From NCBI RefSeq assembly GCF_029338335.1, contig NZ_CP119799.1: a stretch of DNA of 64,000 nucleotides; one strand, 5' to 3'. Below, piece by piece: positions 35,540 through 45,992 of the stretch. Made by a program: the position numbers and the translations under genes. A model generated the notes under the pieces. That model saw only the letters and a list, made by a program, of their open reading frames with translations, was not told the DNA's origin and did not search any database. The number at the start of each line of letters is the position of its first letter. The stretch's first letter is position 1. The DNA is from Halomontanus rarus (GTDB lineage: Archaea; Halobacteriota; Halobacteria; Halobacteriales; Natrialbaceae).

Positions 35540-37882
35540 ATGGCGGATAGAGAGCCATTTGACGGTGACGCTCACTGGATTTGGTGTGAAGGCGGCGCGA
35601 CGAATCCACCTATGAGTACCGAGAGTCCGTTTCGAACCTGCTTCTTCCGAAAGACGTTCGAAGCGCCAGCGGCGGCTTCGTTGACCGTCAACGTGTCTGC
35701 GGATACGGAGTACGTCCTCTACTGTAACGGTGAACGAGTTCGTCACGGACCCGGAAAAGGCGACGTGAGTCACCAGATATACGATGAGGTGACGGTAGAC
35801 GAGTATCTTGAGCACGGCGAGAACGTCCTCGCTGCGCTGGTCGTCAGCTACGCATCGTCGTGGGACGGCGGACCGACCAGTCGGATGACCGCGACGAACG
35901 GATTCGTCCTGGACGGTGTGATCTACGATACCGATCGCCAAGTCGAGGCGGTACACACCGACGATAGTTGGACCGCAAAATTCGCCGAGGGATACGGACA
36001 CGAGACTCGATCCGGTCGTGATGCGCTCGCCGGTGTCGACGAACGGGTAGATGGACGTCGTATCCCGAGGGGATGGACGACGATCGATTTCGACGACGAC
36101 GGCTGGGAAACGGCGACCACGATGGCACCCGCCGTCCGTCGCGAGGACGATGATCTCTGGCAACAACTTCCGTATCGACTCGTCGAACGACCGATCCCGC
36201 CGCTCGAGGAGCGTCTCGAGCGGTTCGACGCTGCCTATCAGGTGGTTGGAACGGACGAAGACACCGTAACAACGCTCCGTAACGGAGACGGAGCGCTGAC
36301 CGTCTCGGCGGGTGAATCGGTATCGTTCGTCCTCGACGCGGGTGAAGTGACGACCGGCTATCCGATGGTCGACGTGTCGGAAGGCCACGGATCGACCGTC
36401 GAACTGACCTACGGCGAAGCGCTCTTCGTCGACGGCTCGAAGACGCCGCAGCACGTTCCCGAGAGAGGTGACGTGCAGGGACACGGAGACCGCTATATCG
36501 CAGGCGGCGACGAAGAGCGCTACGAACCGGTCTCGTGGCGCGCATTCCGGTACGTTTCGGTCACGATCGAAGCAGCGGCGGAGCCGGTTACCGTAACGGA
36601 TCTCCGCTACCGATTCACCGGATATCCACTGCAGGAGCATGCAACGTTCGATAGCTCCGCTGGGTACGACAGACTCTGGAACGTCGCGTGGCGGACCGTT
36701 CGCCGGTGTTCTCACGAGACCTTCGAGGACTGTCCTTACTACGAGCAGTTACAGTATGCAGGAGACACCCAGCCCGTCATGCGGTTCGCCGGCTACGTAT
36801 CGGGAGACTGGGAGTTAGGCAAACAGGCGGTGCATCACTTCGATTGGTCGAGAGACGAAACCGGACTAACGAAAAGCCGGTATCCGAGTCGAATCCCGCA
36901 AAAGATCCCCTCTTGGTCGCTCCTGTGGGTACGTATGGTCCGCGACTACTGGTGGTTTACGGGTGACGAACGGACCGCTCGAGAGGTTCTCGATGGTGTC
37001 GACGCCACGTTGAACTGGTTCTACCGACGAGAGAACGCCGACGGACTGGTTACAGATTTACCGCACTGGAAGGTCGTCGACTGGGTCCCCGGCTGGGAAC
37101 CGAGGGGTGTCCCCCCGGGTGCGATCGACGGCGTTTCGTCCGTCATCAACCTCCAGTATGCTGCGGTGTTACGCGACGCCGCCGAGCTCCACGCTGCCGT
37201 CGGAGATGTCGAGAAGGCAACCGTATACGAAGACCGCGCCGACCACATTTGCGAGCGGATAAACGAGACCTGTTGGGACGACGATCGCGGCCGCTACCGT
37301 GATAGACCGGATGGGGACGAAGTGAGCGAACTCGGTAACGCGTGGGCGATACTGTCAGGCACGGCTAGTGGAGACCGTGCGAAAAGGGCCGGAAAGAGCC
37401 TCGTCGAAGATAAACTCGCACCGGCCGCGTGGTACGGACGGTACTACGTATTTCGTGCGGCCAGCGAGGCTGGCATCTACGACGAACTGGCACCCGACCT
37501 GCTCGCGAACTACGCCGATCGACTCGAGGGGACGGACCTCACGACGTTTCCGGAACGGTACGACGACGACTCGAGCTACTGTCACGCGTGGTCGAGTGCA
37601 CCGCTGTACGAGTTCCTCGGAGAGATCCTCGGGGTGAAACCGGCGGCGCCCGGCTTCGAACAGGTTCGCATCGAACCCCGTTTGCTCGATTTCGACTGGT
37701 CGGAAGGTACCGTTCCAGTCGGGGACGGCGACGTCCGGGTAGCGTGGGAGCGCGACGACGAGTTCTCAATCGAAGTTGAGACGCCAGTAGGAATCGGCGG
37801 TGAAATCGTGCTTCCCGACGAAACAATCGTCGCAATCCCCGCGAGTGAAGAAATCGTAACCGCCGAACGGACCCTCGAATAG
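35540..37882 (+). CDS. Alpha-L-rhamnosidase, GH78
   Basis: About 780 residues from the ATG at 35540 (MADREPFDGD); a GTG at 35528 is also possible. The N-terminal beta-sandwich domains (about residues 20-200, AHWIWCEGG and FFRKTFEAP) are followed by the concanavalin-like domain and an (alpha/alpha)6 barrel. The segment ETFEDCPYYEQLQYAGDTQP at about residues 395-412 is the GH78 catalytic-loop signature, and a C-terminal beta-sandwich completes the fold. It has no signal peptide, so it probably cleaves rhamnose from imported oligosaccharides. The genes after it (FAH-family hydrolase, FAD/Fe-S dehydrogenase) fit rhamnose catabolism. Confidence 0.92.
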   Translation: MADREPFDGDAHWIWCEGGATNPPMSTESPFRTCFFRKTFEAPAAASLTVNVSADTEYVLYCNGERVRHGPGKGDVSHQIYDEVTVDEYLEHGENVLAALVVSYASSWDGGPTSRMTATNGFVLDGVIYDTDRQVEAVHTDDSWTAKFAEGYGHETRSGRDALAGVDERVDGRRIPRGWTTIDFDDDGWETATTMAPAVRREDDDLWQQLPYRLVERPIPPLEERLERFDAAYQVVGTDEDTVTTLRNGDGALTVSAGESVSFVLDAGEVTTGYPMVDVSEGHGSTVELTYGEALFVDGSKTPQHVPERGDVQGHGDRYIAGGDEERYEPVSWRAFRYVSVTIEAAAEPVTVTDLRYRFTGYPLQEHATFDSSAGYDRLWNVAWRTVRRCSHETFEDCPYYEQLQYAGDTQPVMRFAGYVSGDWELGKQAVHHFDWSRDETGLTKSRYPSRIPQKIPSWSLLWVRMVRDYWWFTGDERTAREVLDGVDATLNWFYRRENADGLVTDLPHWKVVDWVPGWEPRGVPPGAIDGVSSVINLQYAAVLRDAAELHAAVGDVEKATVYEDRADHICERINETCWDDDRGRYRDRPDGDEVSELGNAWAILSGTASGDRAKRAGKSLVEDKLAPAAWYGRYYVFRAASEAGIYDELAPDLLANYADRLEGTDLTTFPERYDDDSSYCHAWSSAPLYEFLGEILGVKPAAPGFEQVRIEPRLLDFDWSEGTVPVGDGDVRVAWERDDEFSIEVETPVGIGGEIVLPDETIVAIPASEEIVTAERTLE

Positions 37883-38204
37883 TACGGGTGATGGTACTGA
37901 TTTCTCGTTCGAGATAACAGTGTGTTAACACTTGGTCGAGTACTCCGTCTCGTCACTTGTACTTGTTCGCGGTTACAGAGCCACTCACCTAGTTGCGGTA
38001 AGGTTAGCCACTGATCAGAGAGTATGATTTAAGAATGCATGTGAATGAAACTCTACCCAAATGTACTCTGGAACGATCAGACATCAACATGAGATGGAAT
38101 GTAACGAATCGCTGGTCGTAAGCGGACGGCGATTGCGTCATAGTGCTCACCGTCCGCCTCCACGTGACCGATTGTTCACTCCGAGAGACAGAATTAATTC
38201 TTCG
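37883..38204. other. Gene-free stretch
   Basis: No supported gene or RNA. Sequence is moderately AT-rich and precedes a transposase relic. Confidence 0.45.
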
Positions 38205-38440
38205 GTTGCCTAGCGTTGAACGCTCTCATCAAACGATCACTGGATACATCTACTGGCAGATAGCGTGTTAGACCTGCTGACGTCCACGAGAGCACGCTCT
38301 CGTGCGGCTCATTAGAACGCAAAGCGTCTGAGGACGGCGAAGCCGTCGCGGATCGGCATTGATGAGACTGCTATCAAGATCAAACAGTATTGGTCTTGCA
38401 ATGTACACTGCGATAAACCAGACGCCAAGCCAATTTAGAA
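38205..38440 (+). pseudogene. Degenerate transposase relic
   Basis: Short pieces in shifted frames read HQTI then WIHLLADSVLDL (about 38226-38283) and IGIDETAIKIKQYW then MYTAINQ (about 38357-38420). This order (helix before the DDE Asp, then a DETAIKI-type motif) is that of a haloarchaeal DDE transposase. Between them, about 38290-38350, sit two small hairpins (GAGAGCACGCTCTC and GACGGCGAAGCCGTC) that may be an inserted element. Decay is heavy, so family assignment is uncertain. Confidence 0.45.
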
Positions 38441-38473
38441 AGAGCAATAATCCTCCCTGTGAGTGGTCATGAT

Positions 38474-39316
38474 ATGCAACTCGTACGCTTCCACGCAGCG
38501 AACCGCGATCGAATCGGAGTTATCGAAGACGACGTCGTTCGGGACGTCACGTCAGCATTTGACTCGTTCCGGGATGCTCTCGCGAATCCGGACGATGCAG
38601 ACACCGTTGATGACGGATCATTCGAAACTGATCAAATTACATATCTGCCGCCAACGACAGACACGAATACAATCTTCTGTGCCGCGCTGAACTACGAGGC
38701 TCACGCCGAGGAGTCTGACATCGCAGTGCCAGACTGGCCGCTCGTGTTCCTCAAACTCCCGAGAACGCTCGTCGGTCAGCATGAATCAATTTCCTATCAC
38801 ACTCGCGTCACCGAGGAGATCGACTACGAGGCGGAACTCGCAGCGGTCATCGGGGAGGAAGCACGTCACGTCTCCACGGAGGAAGCGCTCGAGTATGTTG
38901 CCGGGTACACCATCCTCAACGACACATCCGCTAGGGACCTCCAACTCGGTCTCGAGATGGACGGTGATCGATTACTCGATTGGTTCTCGGGTAAGACGCA
39001 GGACCGAACGACGCCGATGGGTCCGCATGTTGTGGTCAACGAAATCGACGACCCACAGGATCTCGACATCGCCTCGCGCGTCAACGGGGAAACGTTGCAA
39101 GACGACAATACTGGGATGATGATCCGATCGGTCGCTGACCTCGTCTCATTTGTCTCCTCGCGCGTCACACTCCAGCCAGGAGATATCATCGCGACGGGCA
39201 CACCTGAAGGTGTCGGCACGTTCCAAGACATTCAACTCTATCCGGACGACACTGTCGAGATTGAGATTGAGGGGATTGGAACGCTCGTGAACACTGTCGA
39301 GGAAGCAGAGAACTAA
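38474..39316 (+). CDS. Fumarylacetoacetate hydrolase-family enzyme
   Basis: A 280-residue protein from the ATG at 38474 (MQLVRFHAAN). It has the FAH fold signatures CAALNYEAHAEES, LKLPRTLVG, IDYEAELAAVIG (metal-binding acidic residues), DTSARDLQ, WFSGKTQDRTTPMGP and PGDIIATGTPEGVG. Family members cleave or decarboxylate 2,4-diketo acids. In haloarchaeal L-rhamnose breakdown by the diketo-hydrolase pathway, such an enzyme splits 2,4-diketo-3-deoxy-L-rhamnonate to pyruvate and L-lactate. Its position after a rhamnosidase supports that role, which is an inference. A 2-keto-3-deoxy-sugar acid or aromatic substrate remains possible. Confidence 0.88.
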   Translation: MQLVRFHAANRDRIGVIEDDVVRDVTSAFDSFRDALANPDDADTVDDGSFETDQITYLPPTTDTNTIFCAALNYEAHAEESDIAVPDWPLVFLKLPRTLVGQHESISYHTRVTEEIDYEAELAAVIGEEARHVSTEEALEYVAGYTILNDTSARDLQLGLEMDGDRLLDWFSGKTQDRTTPMGPHVVVNEIDDPQDLDIASRVNGETLQDDNTGMMIRSVADLVSFVSSRVTLQPGDIIATGTPEGVGTFQDIQLYPDDTVEIEIEGIGTLVNTVEEAEN

Positions 39317-39777
39317 TGGACTCGGATGGCCGTTTTTGGCCATGGTGATCGGCGACTACCCTCATGACTGGCGTTCGGTGTAACGTACACAATACTATAC
39401 GAGTTGAGCCGCTGGTAGACAGCACCTTGTCTTATGGGTGTTTTGGCCAGGAACACGTCGATACCTCGATCCATCTATCTTTCTTCAAGGAAATAATTCT
39501 GCCTTTCAGGATGAAGAGGATGTCCGGACCACAGAATGTGAGAAATCTTTAAGTAAATATAATTACATATTTGACATGTCATTACATATTACGGCCTTCT
39601 TGAAACCTTCAGTCGGTGATAGATTTCACAAGCCATGATGAATACATGGCGCGTATGTTATAGATCAGGTTACCTGAAACCGGCGGTAGCTACGAGCGCT
39701 AAGATGACGATTCATCCCCTCATTTACAGAGGGTTTGTTCGTAGGGTCGGTGGTGCCTCCGGGATCAGTCATCGGGG
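39317..39777. other. Gene-free stretch between FAH-family and sulfatase genes
   Basis: A 460-bp AT-rich interval. I see no supported gene, RNA or repeat. Confidence 0.45.
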
Positions 39778-41289
39778 CTACGTGTCGGCGATCCCGAGCC
39801 GGTCGACCTGTTCCGGTGGCGCGTCGAGTTCTTCGAGCGTCCGTCGAAGCGCCCGCTGCATCTCCCGGAGTTTGTCGGGCCGTTCGTCCGCGAGGTTCTC
39901 GAGTTCGTTGGGATCCTCGCGCTTGTCGCTGAGCCAGGTTTCCTTACCGAGTGGGTACGGCTTGTTGGCCTTCCGGCGTCCTTCCTCGGCGTCGTAGGGG
40001 CCGAGCGCGTCGTCGGTCTCGCCGGTGATGCCGTACCAGTACAACGGTTCGTTGCCCTCAACGGGCGCCTGGTGGAGCACCCACTCGCCGTCCGTGATCG
40101 TCATGCTGGCTCCCCACAATCCGGAGATGGCATAGTCACGCAACTCTGCCTTCGGGTCCTGGAGGACCGATGTCAGGTCCATCCCGTGGCGGTTCTCCGG
40201 GACGGGCCGACCGACGGCGTTTAATATAGTCGGATAGACATCGACGAGTTGAACGAGCTGCTCCCGGCGCTCCCCTTGGCCGTATTCGGGGTGAGCGACG
40301 ACGAAGGGGATGTGGGCACAGGCCTCGTGGTTGTGGGTGTCGGTCCCTCCGTGGAACTTCCCCGTCCGGCCCATGTCACCATTGAACGTGCCGTGATCTG
40401 TCGTGAACACAACCATCGTGTCCTCCCAGAGGTCGTTCCGGTCGAGCGAATCAAGCAGCTGCCCCAGCCAGCGGTCGACGAGTACCACCATCGCCGCGTA
40501 GCGGGCTTGTATGTGCCGGAGGTCGTCCTCGTCGTAGTGGTTCGCCCACTCGTCGTAGGCAGGCAGGGAGTCCCAGTCCTCGACATCGTACCCTCGGGGG
40601 TCGAACTGCTTCAGCAGTTCCTCGGGCGGATCCCACGGCTCGTGGGGGTCGAAACAGTCGATGTGGAGGTAGAAGTCCTCGTGTTCGTGGTTATGGTCGA
40701 TCCAGTCTGCCGCCTCTTGGAACACCTGCGCCGCGAAGTGGTCCTCTTCACCCTCCCGGGTGAGTGCGACGTTGCGGAAATGCCGCTCTAGCTTCGAGTC
40801 CTCGCCGTCGGGTGTCTCGAACTCGATCGGATCCGTCTTCCAAGCGTCGGACTCCTGGCCGCGGATGAATTCGAACCCGGTGTAGCCCGTGTGGTAGTTG
40901 CCCATACCCTCCTCCCAGAGGTGGTAGTGATCCGAGATCAATTCGCTCACTTTGTAGCCTTCCCGTTCCAGCTTCGCGATCGACTCATTCGGCGGCCCGG
41001 ACACCTGCCGTGGCAAGTCCTCATCGGTGGGTTCAAGCGGGCCCCAGGCACGTTCGAGGAAGTCGTACCGGCCCGTATAGAGGTCCCGTCGCGCGGGCGC
41101 ACACGGCGTCGAGCCGTTGTACGCGTTCTCGAAGACGGTCCCGCGCTCGGCCAGCCGATCCATGTTCGGAGTCGGGACAACCCAGTCGGGTTGGTCATCG
41201 CTTTGTACGGCTGACAGTGGTCGGCCCTGGTGGTACGGACCGCAGTGGTCTCGCCGGAGCGTATCACAGAGGATGACGATGCAGTTCAT
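39778..41289 (-). CDS. Sulfatase, third copy, different subfamily
   Basis: A 503-residue sulfatase from the ATG at 41289 (MNCIVILCDT). The metal-binding Asp is at residue 9. The active site is Cys63-Ala-Pro-Ala-Arg67 (STPCAPARRDLYTGR), and VFTTDHGTFNGDMGRTGKFH carries the second metal cluster. The C-terminal KREDPNELENLA is common in this fold. It differs clearly from the 13.5- and 26.7-kb sulfatases and belongs to a separate subfamily. There is no signal peptide, so it is cytoplasmic. The target may be sulfated rhamnose or another sugar released by the GH78 enzyme; this is inference. Confidence 0.92.
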   Translation of the reverse strand: MNCIVILCDTLRRDHCGPYHQGRPLSAVQSDDQPDWVVPTPNMDRLAERGTVFENAYNGSTPCAPARRDLYTGRYDFLERAWGPLEPTDEDLPRQVSGPPNESIAKLEREGYKVSELISDHYHLWEEGMGNYHTGYTGFEFIRGQESDAWKTDPIEFETPDGEDSKLERHFRNVALTREGEEDHFAAQVFQEAADWIDHNHEHEDFYLHIDCFDPHEPWDPPEELLKQFDPRGYDVEDWDSLPAYDEWANHYDEDDLRHIQARYAAMVVLVDRWLGQLLDSLDRNDLWEDTMVVFTTDHGTFNGDMGRTGKFHGGTDTHNHEACAHIPFVVAHPEYGQGERREQLVQLVDVYPTILNAVGRPVPENRHGMDLTSVLQDPKAELRDYAISGLWGASMTITDGEWVLHQAPVEGNEPLYWYGITGETDDALGPYDAEEGRRKANKPYPLGKETWLSDKREDPNELENLADERPDKLREMQRALRRTLEELDAPPEQVDRLGIADT

Positions 41290-41467
41290 GATGAACATCA
41301 CCAACGGGGACAGTTGAAGTATCTTGGGGTCGGGTACCGCCGAAGTTGCCCTCGTTCCTGGGAGGGATCAAGGGTGGCCACATCGACAGGTGGCTAGTCC
41401 GTATATACTGCACTGATGGATTCAGCCTCTGTATTCAGTAGCACATTCTTCTCAAACTTACGAACAA

Positions 41468-41650
41468 TCACCCCCCCTCGTGGTAAATGGTGAGGGCTCG
41501 CTCCAAGTTGTGGACGACAGACTTGATAACGAGTTCGCGGAATTGCTTCCACCAACGGCGTGACCGTACGAACGCACCAAACTTCTGTTCGGTTCGTATT
41601 TCGACTCTAAGCAGGGTCAGTTCCAGCTCTGGAACCGTTGTCAGTTTGTA
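41468..41650 (-). pseudogene. Transposase C-terminal fragment
   Basis: On the minus strand a 60-residue piece (EQKFGAFVRSRRWWKQFREL, then VIKSVVHNLERAL) matches the conserved end of haloarchaeal IS5-type transposases, which carry an RSRRWWKQFREL segment just after the last catalytic Glu region. Nothing upstream extends it. The rest of 41290-41702 holds nothing I recognise. Confidence 0.6.
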
Positions 41651-41702
41651 TACCAAGTTTGAGTTTCGGATAGCTTAACTATCCACTGCAGAATTAGATT
41701 CT

Positions 41703-44700
41703 ATGGCAACAGAGCGTCGCGAGGATCCAACCACTGACCGACGAACCGAATACGACTACACGAGCGACGACGTCGACCGGCCGGCGCTCGTCGCCGACCT
41801 CGAGCGCGTCGTCTCCGGCGACGTCCGGTTCGACTCCTACTCCCGAGAGCTGTACGCGACCGACGCCAGTCCCTATGAGGTGACGCCTGTCGGCGTCGTC
41901 TTCCCCCGCTCGACCGGGGACGTCGTGGGGGTGATGGAGTACTGCGCGGCCCGCGGGATTCCCGTCCTCCCGAGAGGCGGTGGAACGAGTCTCGCGGGCC
42001 AGTCGGTCAACCGGGCGGTCGTCCTCGATTTCACGCGATATATGAACGATGTGCTTGAGGTCGACCCCAATGAGCGGACTGCGACCGTGCAACCAGGAAC
42101 CGTTCTGGGGACGCTCGACGAGCGTTTGGCACCCCACGATTTAAAATTCGCACCTGACCCAGCGTGGGGCGACAAGAGTACCATTGGCGGCGCGATCGGC
42201 AACAATTCCACCGGTGCTCACTCACTGCAGTACGGTAAGACTGACGTCTACCTCGAGGAGTGCGAAGTCGTTCTCGCCGACGGTACCGTCACCCGCTTTG
42301 GCGAGGTTTCCGTTGAGGAACTTAGGACCCGTGCGGACCCCAACGGCGACCTTGAGGCGCGGATCTACGCCGAGGTAGCGCGCATCCTCGAGGAAGAAGC
42401 TGGCACCGTCGCCGAGGCGTACCCTGATCTCAAGCGGAACGTCTCGGGGTACAACCTCGACCAGCTGGTCGCCGAAGCTCACGGCGACTTGCTTCCGGGA
42501 GGCGAACAGATAGACGAAGCGGAGACCGTAAACTTGGCACGCCTGCTCGCCGGCAGCGAGGGCACGCTGGCGATCGTCACCGAGGCGATCGTCTCGCTCG
42601 AGTCTGTCCCGGAGACCAAGGCGGTCGCACTGCTGTGTTACGCCGACCTTCACGATGCGATGGAAGACGTCGCGCCAATCCTCGCACACGACCCCGCCGC
42701 CGTCGAGGTGCTCGACGACGTGCTGATTGACCTTGCGCGCGGGACTTCCGAGTTCGGTCCCGTGACTGAGATGCTCCCCGAAGGAACTAACGCCACGCTG
42801 CTCGTCGAGTTCTACGCCGAAGAAGACGAGGCGGGCCAGAAGAAGGTGGCCGGCCTGCTTGCGGATCGGTGCCCGACGGCCGAACCAGTAGCCGAACCCC
42901 GCGACGACTTCCCCCATACGGATGTAGACCCGCTCGCGACGGAAGCGCTCGAGGCCTACGACGAGGCTGAACGCACCCAACTGTGGAAGCTTCGCAAGTC
43001 CGGCTTGCCGATCCTGCTCTCGCGGACCACCGACGAGAAGCACCTCGCGTTCATCGAGGACACCGCCGTGCCGCCTGAATCCCTCCCCGAGTTTGTCGAG
43101 CGCTTCGAGGACATCCTCGAGTCCTACGACACGTACGCCAGCTTCTATGCCCATGCAGGTCCGGGCGTCTTGCACATCCGCCCGCTGGTGAACGTGAAGA
43201 GCGAGGTCGGCCTCGACCAACTCCATGGCATCGCCGACGAGGCGACTGACCTTGTGGTCGAACTCGGCGGGTCGGTTTCGGGCGAACACGGTGACGGTCG
43301 GGCGCGAACCCAGTGGAACGAAAAACTATACGGTAAGCAAGTCTGGGAGATCTTCCGTTCGCTGAAGACCACTTTTGATCCCGACTGGTTACTGAATCCT
43401 GGTCAGGTCGTCTACCCTGAAGGGGAGCCAACCGATCTTCGCGAAAACTTGCGGTTCGGCCCCGAGTATGACTTCGACACCGACTTCGAGTCCGTGTTGA
43501 ACTGGGAGAACGACAACGGTGTACAGGGAATGGTCGAACTCTGTCACGGTTGCGGTGGCTGTCGCGGTGAACAGTCCACGACAGGCGGGGTGATGTGTCC
43601 GACCTTTCGGGCTAGCCGTGAAGAAATCACGAGCACGCGCGGGCGGGTGAACGCGCTTCGAAACGCAATGAACGGGAACCTCGACTCGGACGACCCCTTC
43701 AGTGACGAGTTCGTCGAGGAGGTGTTAGGCCTCTGTATCGGCTGTAAGGGCTGTGCGATCGATTGTCCGAGCGAGGTCGACATGGCCAAGCTCAAAGCTG
43801 AGGTCACCCACGAGTACCATCAGCGTAACGGTGCGAGCCTGCGCGACAAGTTCTTCGCGAACGTCGAGACCGTCTCTCGGCTCGGCAGCGCGACCGCTCC
43901 GCTCTCAAACGCATTGGAATCGCTACCGGGCGGGCGATGGCTGCTCGAACGAACCCTCGGAATCGCTGCCGATAGACCGCTGCCTACATTCCGTCGGAAG
44001 ACCTTCTGCGACTGGTTCGAGGCACGGGAGACGCCATCGAACCTTACCGCTGATCGCAAGGCCGTCGTCTATCCCGATACCTACACCAACTACAGCCACC
44101 CCAAGGCTGGTAAGGCCGCCGTCCGGGTCTTAGAGTCTGCGGGTGTCGAGGTAGCTGTTCCTGATAGACTAGGAGATACCGGCCGGCCTGCGTTCTCGAA
44201 GGGTTTCCTCGAATATGCTAGAGAGACCGCCAAAAAGAACGTTGCGGCGCTCACTCCGTGGATCGAGGACGGCTGGGACGTCGTCATGATCGAACCCTCC
44301 GACGCTGTCATGGTCCAGACGGATTACCTCGATCTTCTCTCAAACGAGGCTATCGAACAACTCGCAGCGAACGCTTACGGCGTCTGCGAGTACCTTGATC
44401 GGTTCCGCCTCGACGAGTCGATTCGCTTCGACGTGGGCGACGAACGGCTCACCTACCACGGCCACTGCCACCAGAAGGCGACCAGAAAGGATCATCACGC
44501 CGTGGGCGTCCTCCGCCGGGCGGGCTACGCGGTCGATCCGCTCGATTCGGGCTGTTGCGGGATGGCCGGCAGCTTCGGTTATGAGGCCGAACACGCCTCG
44601 ATGAGCGACGCTATCGCCGCGATCCTCTACGAGCAGGTCAAGGCGAGCGACGGCGATCAGGTAGTCGCTCCCGGAGCGTCCTGTCGCACACAACTTGAGG

Positions 44701-44762
44701 GGCGCCCCGGGGCGGAACGGCCGCCGACGCCGATCGAACTCCTCGCTGCGGCGCTCGCGTAA
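41703..44762 (+). CDS. FAD-linked/Fe-S dehydrogenase (GlcD-GlcF fusion, D-lactate or glycolate type)
   Basis: A 1,019-residue two-part enzyme. The N-terminal ~530 residues form a GlcD-type FAD domain: RGGGTSLAGQSV and GGAIGNNSTGAHSLQYGKTD bind FAD, and HVHPGVLH-like and SGEHGDGRART segments lie near the flavin. The C-terminal half is GlcF-like, with CHGCGGCRGEQ and CIGCKGCAIDCPSE clusters for 4Fe-4S centres and two CCG-type domains (CCGMAGSFGYE near residue 952). Homologues oxidise D-lactate, glycolate or another 2-hydroxy acid and pass electrons to quinone. It may use lactate from sugar breakdown (L-rhamnose gives L-lactate, so stereochemistry would matter). No membrane segment is seen. Confidence 0.9.
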   Translation: MATERREDPTTDRRTEYDYTSDDVDRPALVADLERVVSGDVRFDSYSRELYATDASPYEVTPVGVVFPRSTGDVVGVMEYCAARGIPVLPRGGGTSLAGQSVNRAVVLDFTRYMNDVLEVDPNERTATVQPGTVLGTLDERLAPHDLKFAPDPAWGDKSTIGGAIGNNSTGAHSLQYGKTDVYLEECEVVLADGTVTRFGEVSVEELRTRADPNGDLEARIYAEVARILEEEAGTVAEAYPDLKRNVSGYNLDQLVAEAHGDLLPGGEQIDEAETVNLARLLAGSEGTLAIVTEAIVSLESVPETKAVALLCYADLHDAMEDVAPILAHDPAAVEVLDDVLIDLARGTSEFGPVTEMLPEGTNATLLVEFYAEEDEAGQKKVAGLLADRCPTAEPVAEPRDDFPHTDVDPLATEALEAYDEAERTQLWKLRKSGLPILLSRTTDEKHLAFIEDTAVPPESLPEFVERFEDILESYDTYASFYAHAGPGVLHIRPLVNVKSEVGLDQLHGIADEATDLVVELGGSVSGEHGDGRARTQWNEKLYGKQVWEIFRSLKTTFDPDWLLNPGQVVYPEGEPTDLRENLRFGPEYDFDTDFESVLNWENDNGVQGMVELCHGCGGCRGEQSTTGGVMCPTFRASREEITSTRGRVNALRNAMNGNLDSDDPFSDEFVEEVLGLCIGCKGCAIDCPSEVDMAKLKAEVTHEYHQRNGASLRDKFFANVETVSRLGSATAPLSNALESLPGGRWLLERTLGIAADRPLPTFRRKTFCDWFEARETPSNLTADRKAVVYPDTYTNYSHPKAGKAAVRVLESAGVEVAVPDRLGDTGRPAFSKGFLEYARETAKKNVAALTPWIEDGWDVVMIEPSDAVMVQTDYLDLLSNEAIEQLAANAYGVCEYLDRFRLDESIRFDVGDERLTYHGHCHQKATRKDHHAVGVLRRAGYAVDPLDSGCCGMAGSFGYEAEHASMSDAIAAILYEQVKASDGDQVVAPGASCRTQLEGRPGAERPPTPIELLAAALA

Positions 44763-45992
44763 ACCGACAACGTTCTCCGGGACGTATCTGGAAAGACAAG
44801 ATTAGACCGGGAAGAACAGATAGATGTAGCGCTACAGAGTGGTTTCCAGTTCATCGTTCATCCACCGATCTCAAACTGAATTTCGATCCCAAACGGATTC
44901 GGTCGAACGGCGGATGGTCTTCAAGTACGAGACCGTTACCGTTCCTTTTTCGAGTTCGGGGACATGATCTTGGCGTCAACGGACTAACGTGCGCCCGGCA
45001 TATACAGAATGTATAAATTAGGCGCATCTGTCCACTGGTGCCAGATCAAGGGGTGGATTTTCTGAGCGGAATCATTTCCGTTCGCTATCATCGCACGAGG
45101 TAGATAGGCACATTACTTCCGTCGCGGTCTATCCGCTAAACGATTCAGAGCGGCCTACGAGCGATCAGGTACAGACGGTTCCACGAAAGCTGCTGTCGAC
45201 TTCTGGTCGTTCGAGATTTGCAACAGAGTGGTTACTGGTACGTTGGACGGAAATTTCGACGAACCTTTAGAGAGACTGTCAGGGCTTCAGACGCTTGAGA
45301 ATACACTGTTACGAGTGATGAGCTTGGATGGGCACGTGGCGCCCCTCGCAGCTACCACGTTCGGATCGATCTTTGAGAGGGGTAACCGTTCAAACTAGGC
45401 TCAGAGGACGGTCAAGTCATCATCTTGCCCTTATCGCTTATTTATCGGGCGGTTCCACGCTATGCGATGATACCGAACACGGTGTATAGTTTCTCCGGTC
45501 AATAACCAGCTGACCGAGAACTGAATCCGCAGTTTGCGTTCGCTCGCGTCGCCATCACTAGTACAGCACTCGAGTGACTGAAAAGGTAGGAATGCTCTTA
45601 CAACCATATGATTGTAATCTGTTGCTCAGTCGTGATCCTCGGCTGTCAAACACGTACAGCCTACGGCTCTACTTAAGCCTGGATCCGCTACGTTCTCTTG
45701 TAGGTGAAGCGCGTATTTGAGATCCAGTCGTTTCAAGGGATATGGGGATCTGTTCAATATCGTCGTACACGTCCCCGTCTATCGAATTCACAGAACTACT
45801 GATTATTCATGACCCCCTTCGAGTCGATCAAAGCGACAATTCTAGAAACTATTGTGCGACTATGCCGAACGTCACGTATATAGTTCGCAGTGATCTCTGG
45901 ATGAATCTGGATGGGAGACGTCCTTCTCCCAGTCAGTAGCGTCCTGTCAGAAAGATCGAAACGATTACGCGCACTACGAGAGAGTATGCAGC
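44763..45992. other. Gene-free 1.2-kb stretch
   Basis: Nothing reaches coding standard. The stretch has mixed GC content, stops in all frames and no clear repeat or RNA. The longest frame (45742-45939) has an unlikely composition. It probably holds heavily decayed genes. Confidence 0.5.

Noticed and set aside
35426..36715. 429-residue minus-strand frame opposite the rhamnosidase gene
   Set aside because: Antisense shadow of GH78 codons with no domain.
42222..43289. 355-residue minus-strand frame inside the FAD/Fe-S dehydrogenase gene
   Set aside because: Antisense shadow; the plus-strand protein carries the FAD and Fe-S motifs.
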